Assembly: GCF_004116385.1 (NCBI RefSeq)
Contig: NZ_PEIB01000018.1
Location: forward strand, 31,309 to 95,308
Origin: Veronia nyctiphanis
Lineage (GTDB): Bacteria > Pseudomonadota > Gammaproteobacteria > Enterobacterales > Vibrionaceae
Length of the DNA: 64,000 nt
Reading direction: 5' to 3'
The notes under the pieces are model-generated. The model was given only the letters and a program-made list of their open reading frames with translations, was not told the DNA's origin and searched no databases. Within the stretch, counting starts at the first letter, position 1, and every line of letters begins with the position of its first letter. Of this stretch, positions 63,401 through 64,000 are shown in pieces. The translations under genes and the position numbers were made by a program.

Positions 63401-64000
63401 TGTGTAGTCGTCACCAAATTTTGCCTGATGCAAGCTATCGTCAAACTTCAATTTGACGAAGCGATCAGTGGTCGATGTGGAGGTCATGTTCACGGACCAT
63501 TTATTCCACAGCCACCCCCCTTCGTTGACATTTTCGAGGTTAGTGATGCTGGCAACTTTAGGTATGTCAGCATCATCTTTGATATAGGCTTTTTCTGACT
63601 GCACCCAGCCTTGCTTGCCGATCACAGCGGCATTGATGGTGAGGCTTTCGTTCCCTTCATACACATTGTCATTGTTGGTCAGCGCATAGAGTTTCACACC
63701 TGTATGCCCAGCGGGGATCGTGATAGGTGCTTGATACTGATTACTGTTATCGACATACACTTCCTGAAGGAAATTCCCTGACAAGTCATAAACATGGACT
63801 TTACCGCTGTAATCTGACCCAGGGGTATTGGTCTGGGATTTGTTGCCTTGATGCGTCGCGGTGTGCTGGGCGTCATGAAAATTCAGCGTGACCGTGGTTG
63901 CGGTATCAGAGGCGGTACTCATGTTCATGGTCCAGCCAAGCCAGCCACCTTCAACGTTATCCTGAAGGTGTTTGATGTTACTCACTGTCGGTGCGGTTTC
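60491..64000 (-). CDS. Second giant repeat protein, paralogue of the downstream gene (N-terminus outside window; three frameshifts)
   Basis: The visible C-terminal about 1,170 residues have five Calx-beta-like domains, then a DUF4114 domain (LGLFLIPNGHKIGY), an EF-hand-like calcium block (VTPLLFDLDGDGIETI, DINRDGVINNGSE, DTNADGKIDIHDA) and two Ig-like domains ending ITDVAGNSTIDDFSVG. This order matches the end of the 33986-60405 gene. The frame breaks at about 61308, 60932 and 60757; one added base at each place joins the parts. It runs through the window edge without a start. It lies 85 bases upstream of the second gene on the same strand, with no terminator between, so they are probably cotranscribed. 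A calcium-dependent surface role is inferred. Confidence 0.85.

Overview
The window reads as chromosomal DNA of a marine gammaproteobacterium, most likely Vibrionaceae (Photobacterium/Grimontia/Enterovibrio-like). This is an inference from gene content: a PLP enzyme of the VC1184 type, a long PstC/PstA phosphate transporter, giant VCBS/Calx-beta adhesins, and moderate GC with AT-rich spacers. No rRNA, phage, IS element or CRISPR array was seen. One tRNA-Ser(TGA) is present.

Layout. 1-5.0 kb: a secreted zinc metalloprotease cut by the window edge, a MltC-like lytic transglycosylase, a small zinc-ribbon protein and a glutathione S-transferase. 5-9 kb: a Gfo/Idh/MocA oxidoreductase, an OmpR-type two-component system and an EAL protein. 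9-17.6 kb: nucleoside hydrolase, AEC permease, a Q/P-rich small protein, a DUF1800-DUF1501 pair, RDD and MAPEG membrane proteins, and metY. 17.6-22 kb: an AT-rich accessory stretch with an AraC-family relic, an oxidoreductase-MATE exporter operon and a regulator with two XRE helix-turn-helix domains. 22-27 kb: a PLP enzyme overlapping a 2OG-Fe(II) dioxygenase, a LysR regulator divergent from an iodotyrosine-deiodinase-like flavoprotein, and a HAD hydrolase. 27-32.9 kb: pstSCAB and tRNA-Ser. 33-64 kb: DUF2750, GNAT, then two tandem giant repeat proteins on the minus strand.

The main finding is the 33986-60405 gene. It appears as five reading-frame pieces, but four single-base deletions account for all the breaks, and repairing them gives exactly 8,808 codons including the stop. 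From its N-terminus the protein has an unrecognised domain and coiled coil, about 18 VCBS-type repeats (the last interrupted by a seven-bladed propeller-like insert), Ig-like domains, five modules each carrying seven propeller-like blades followed by an Ig pair, about 18 Calx-beta-like domains, a DUF4114 domain, an EF-hand-like calcium region and C-terminal Ig-like domains. A paralogue with the same C-terminal architecture lies 85 bp upstream in transcription and runs off the window. RTX nonapeptides and a LapG-type cleavage site were not seen, so its export and anchoring are open.

At least 14 genes' worth of reading-frame breaks across the window, in otherwise well conserved genes including pstC and pstA, are each repaired by adding one base, usually in a short homopolymer. 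They are more likely sequencing or assembly deletions than real gene decay. The AraC-family relic, which also carries in-frame stops, is the exception.
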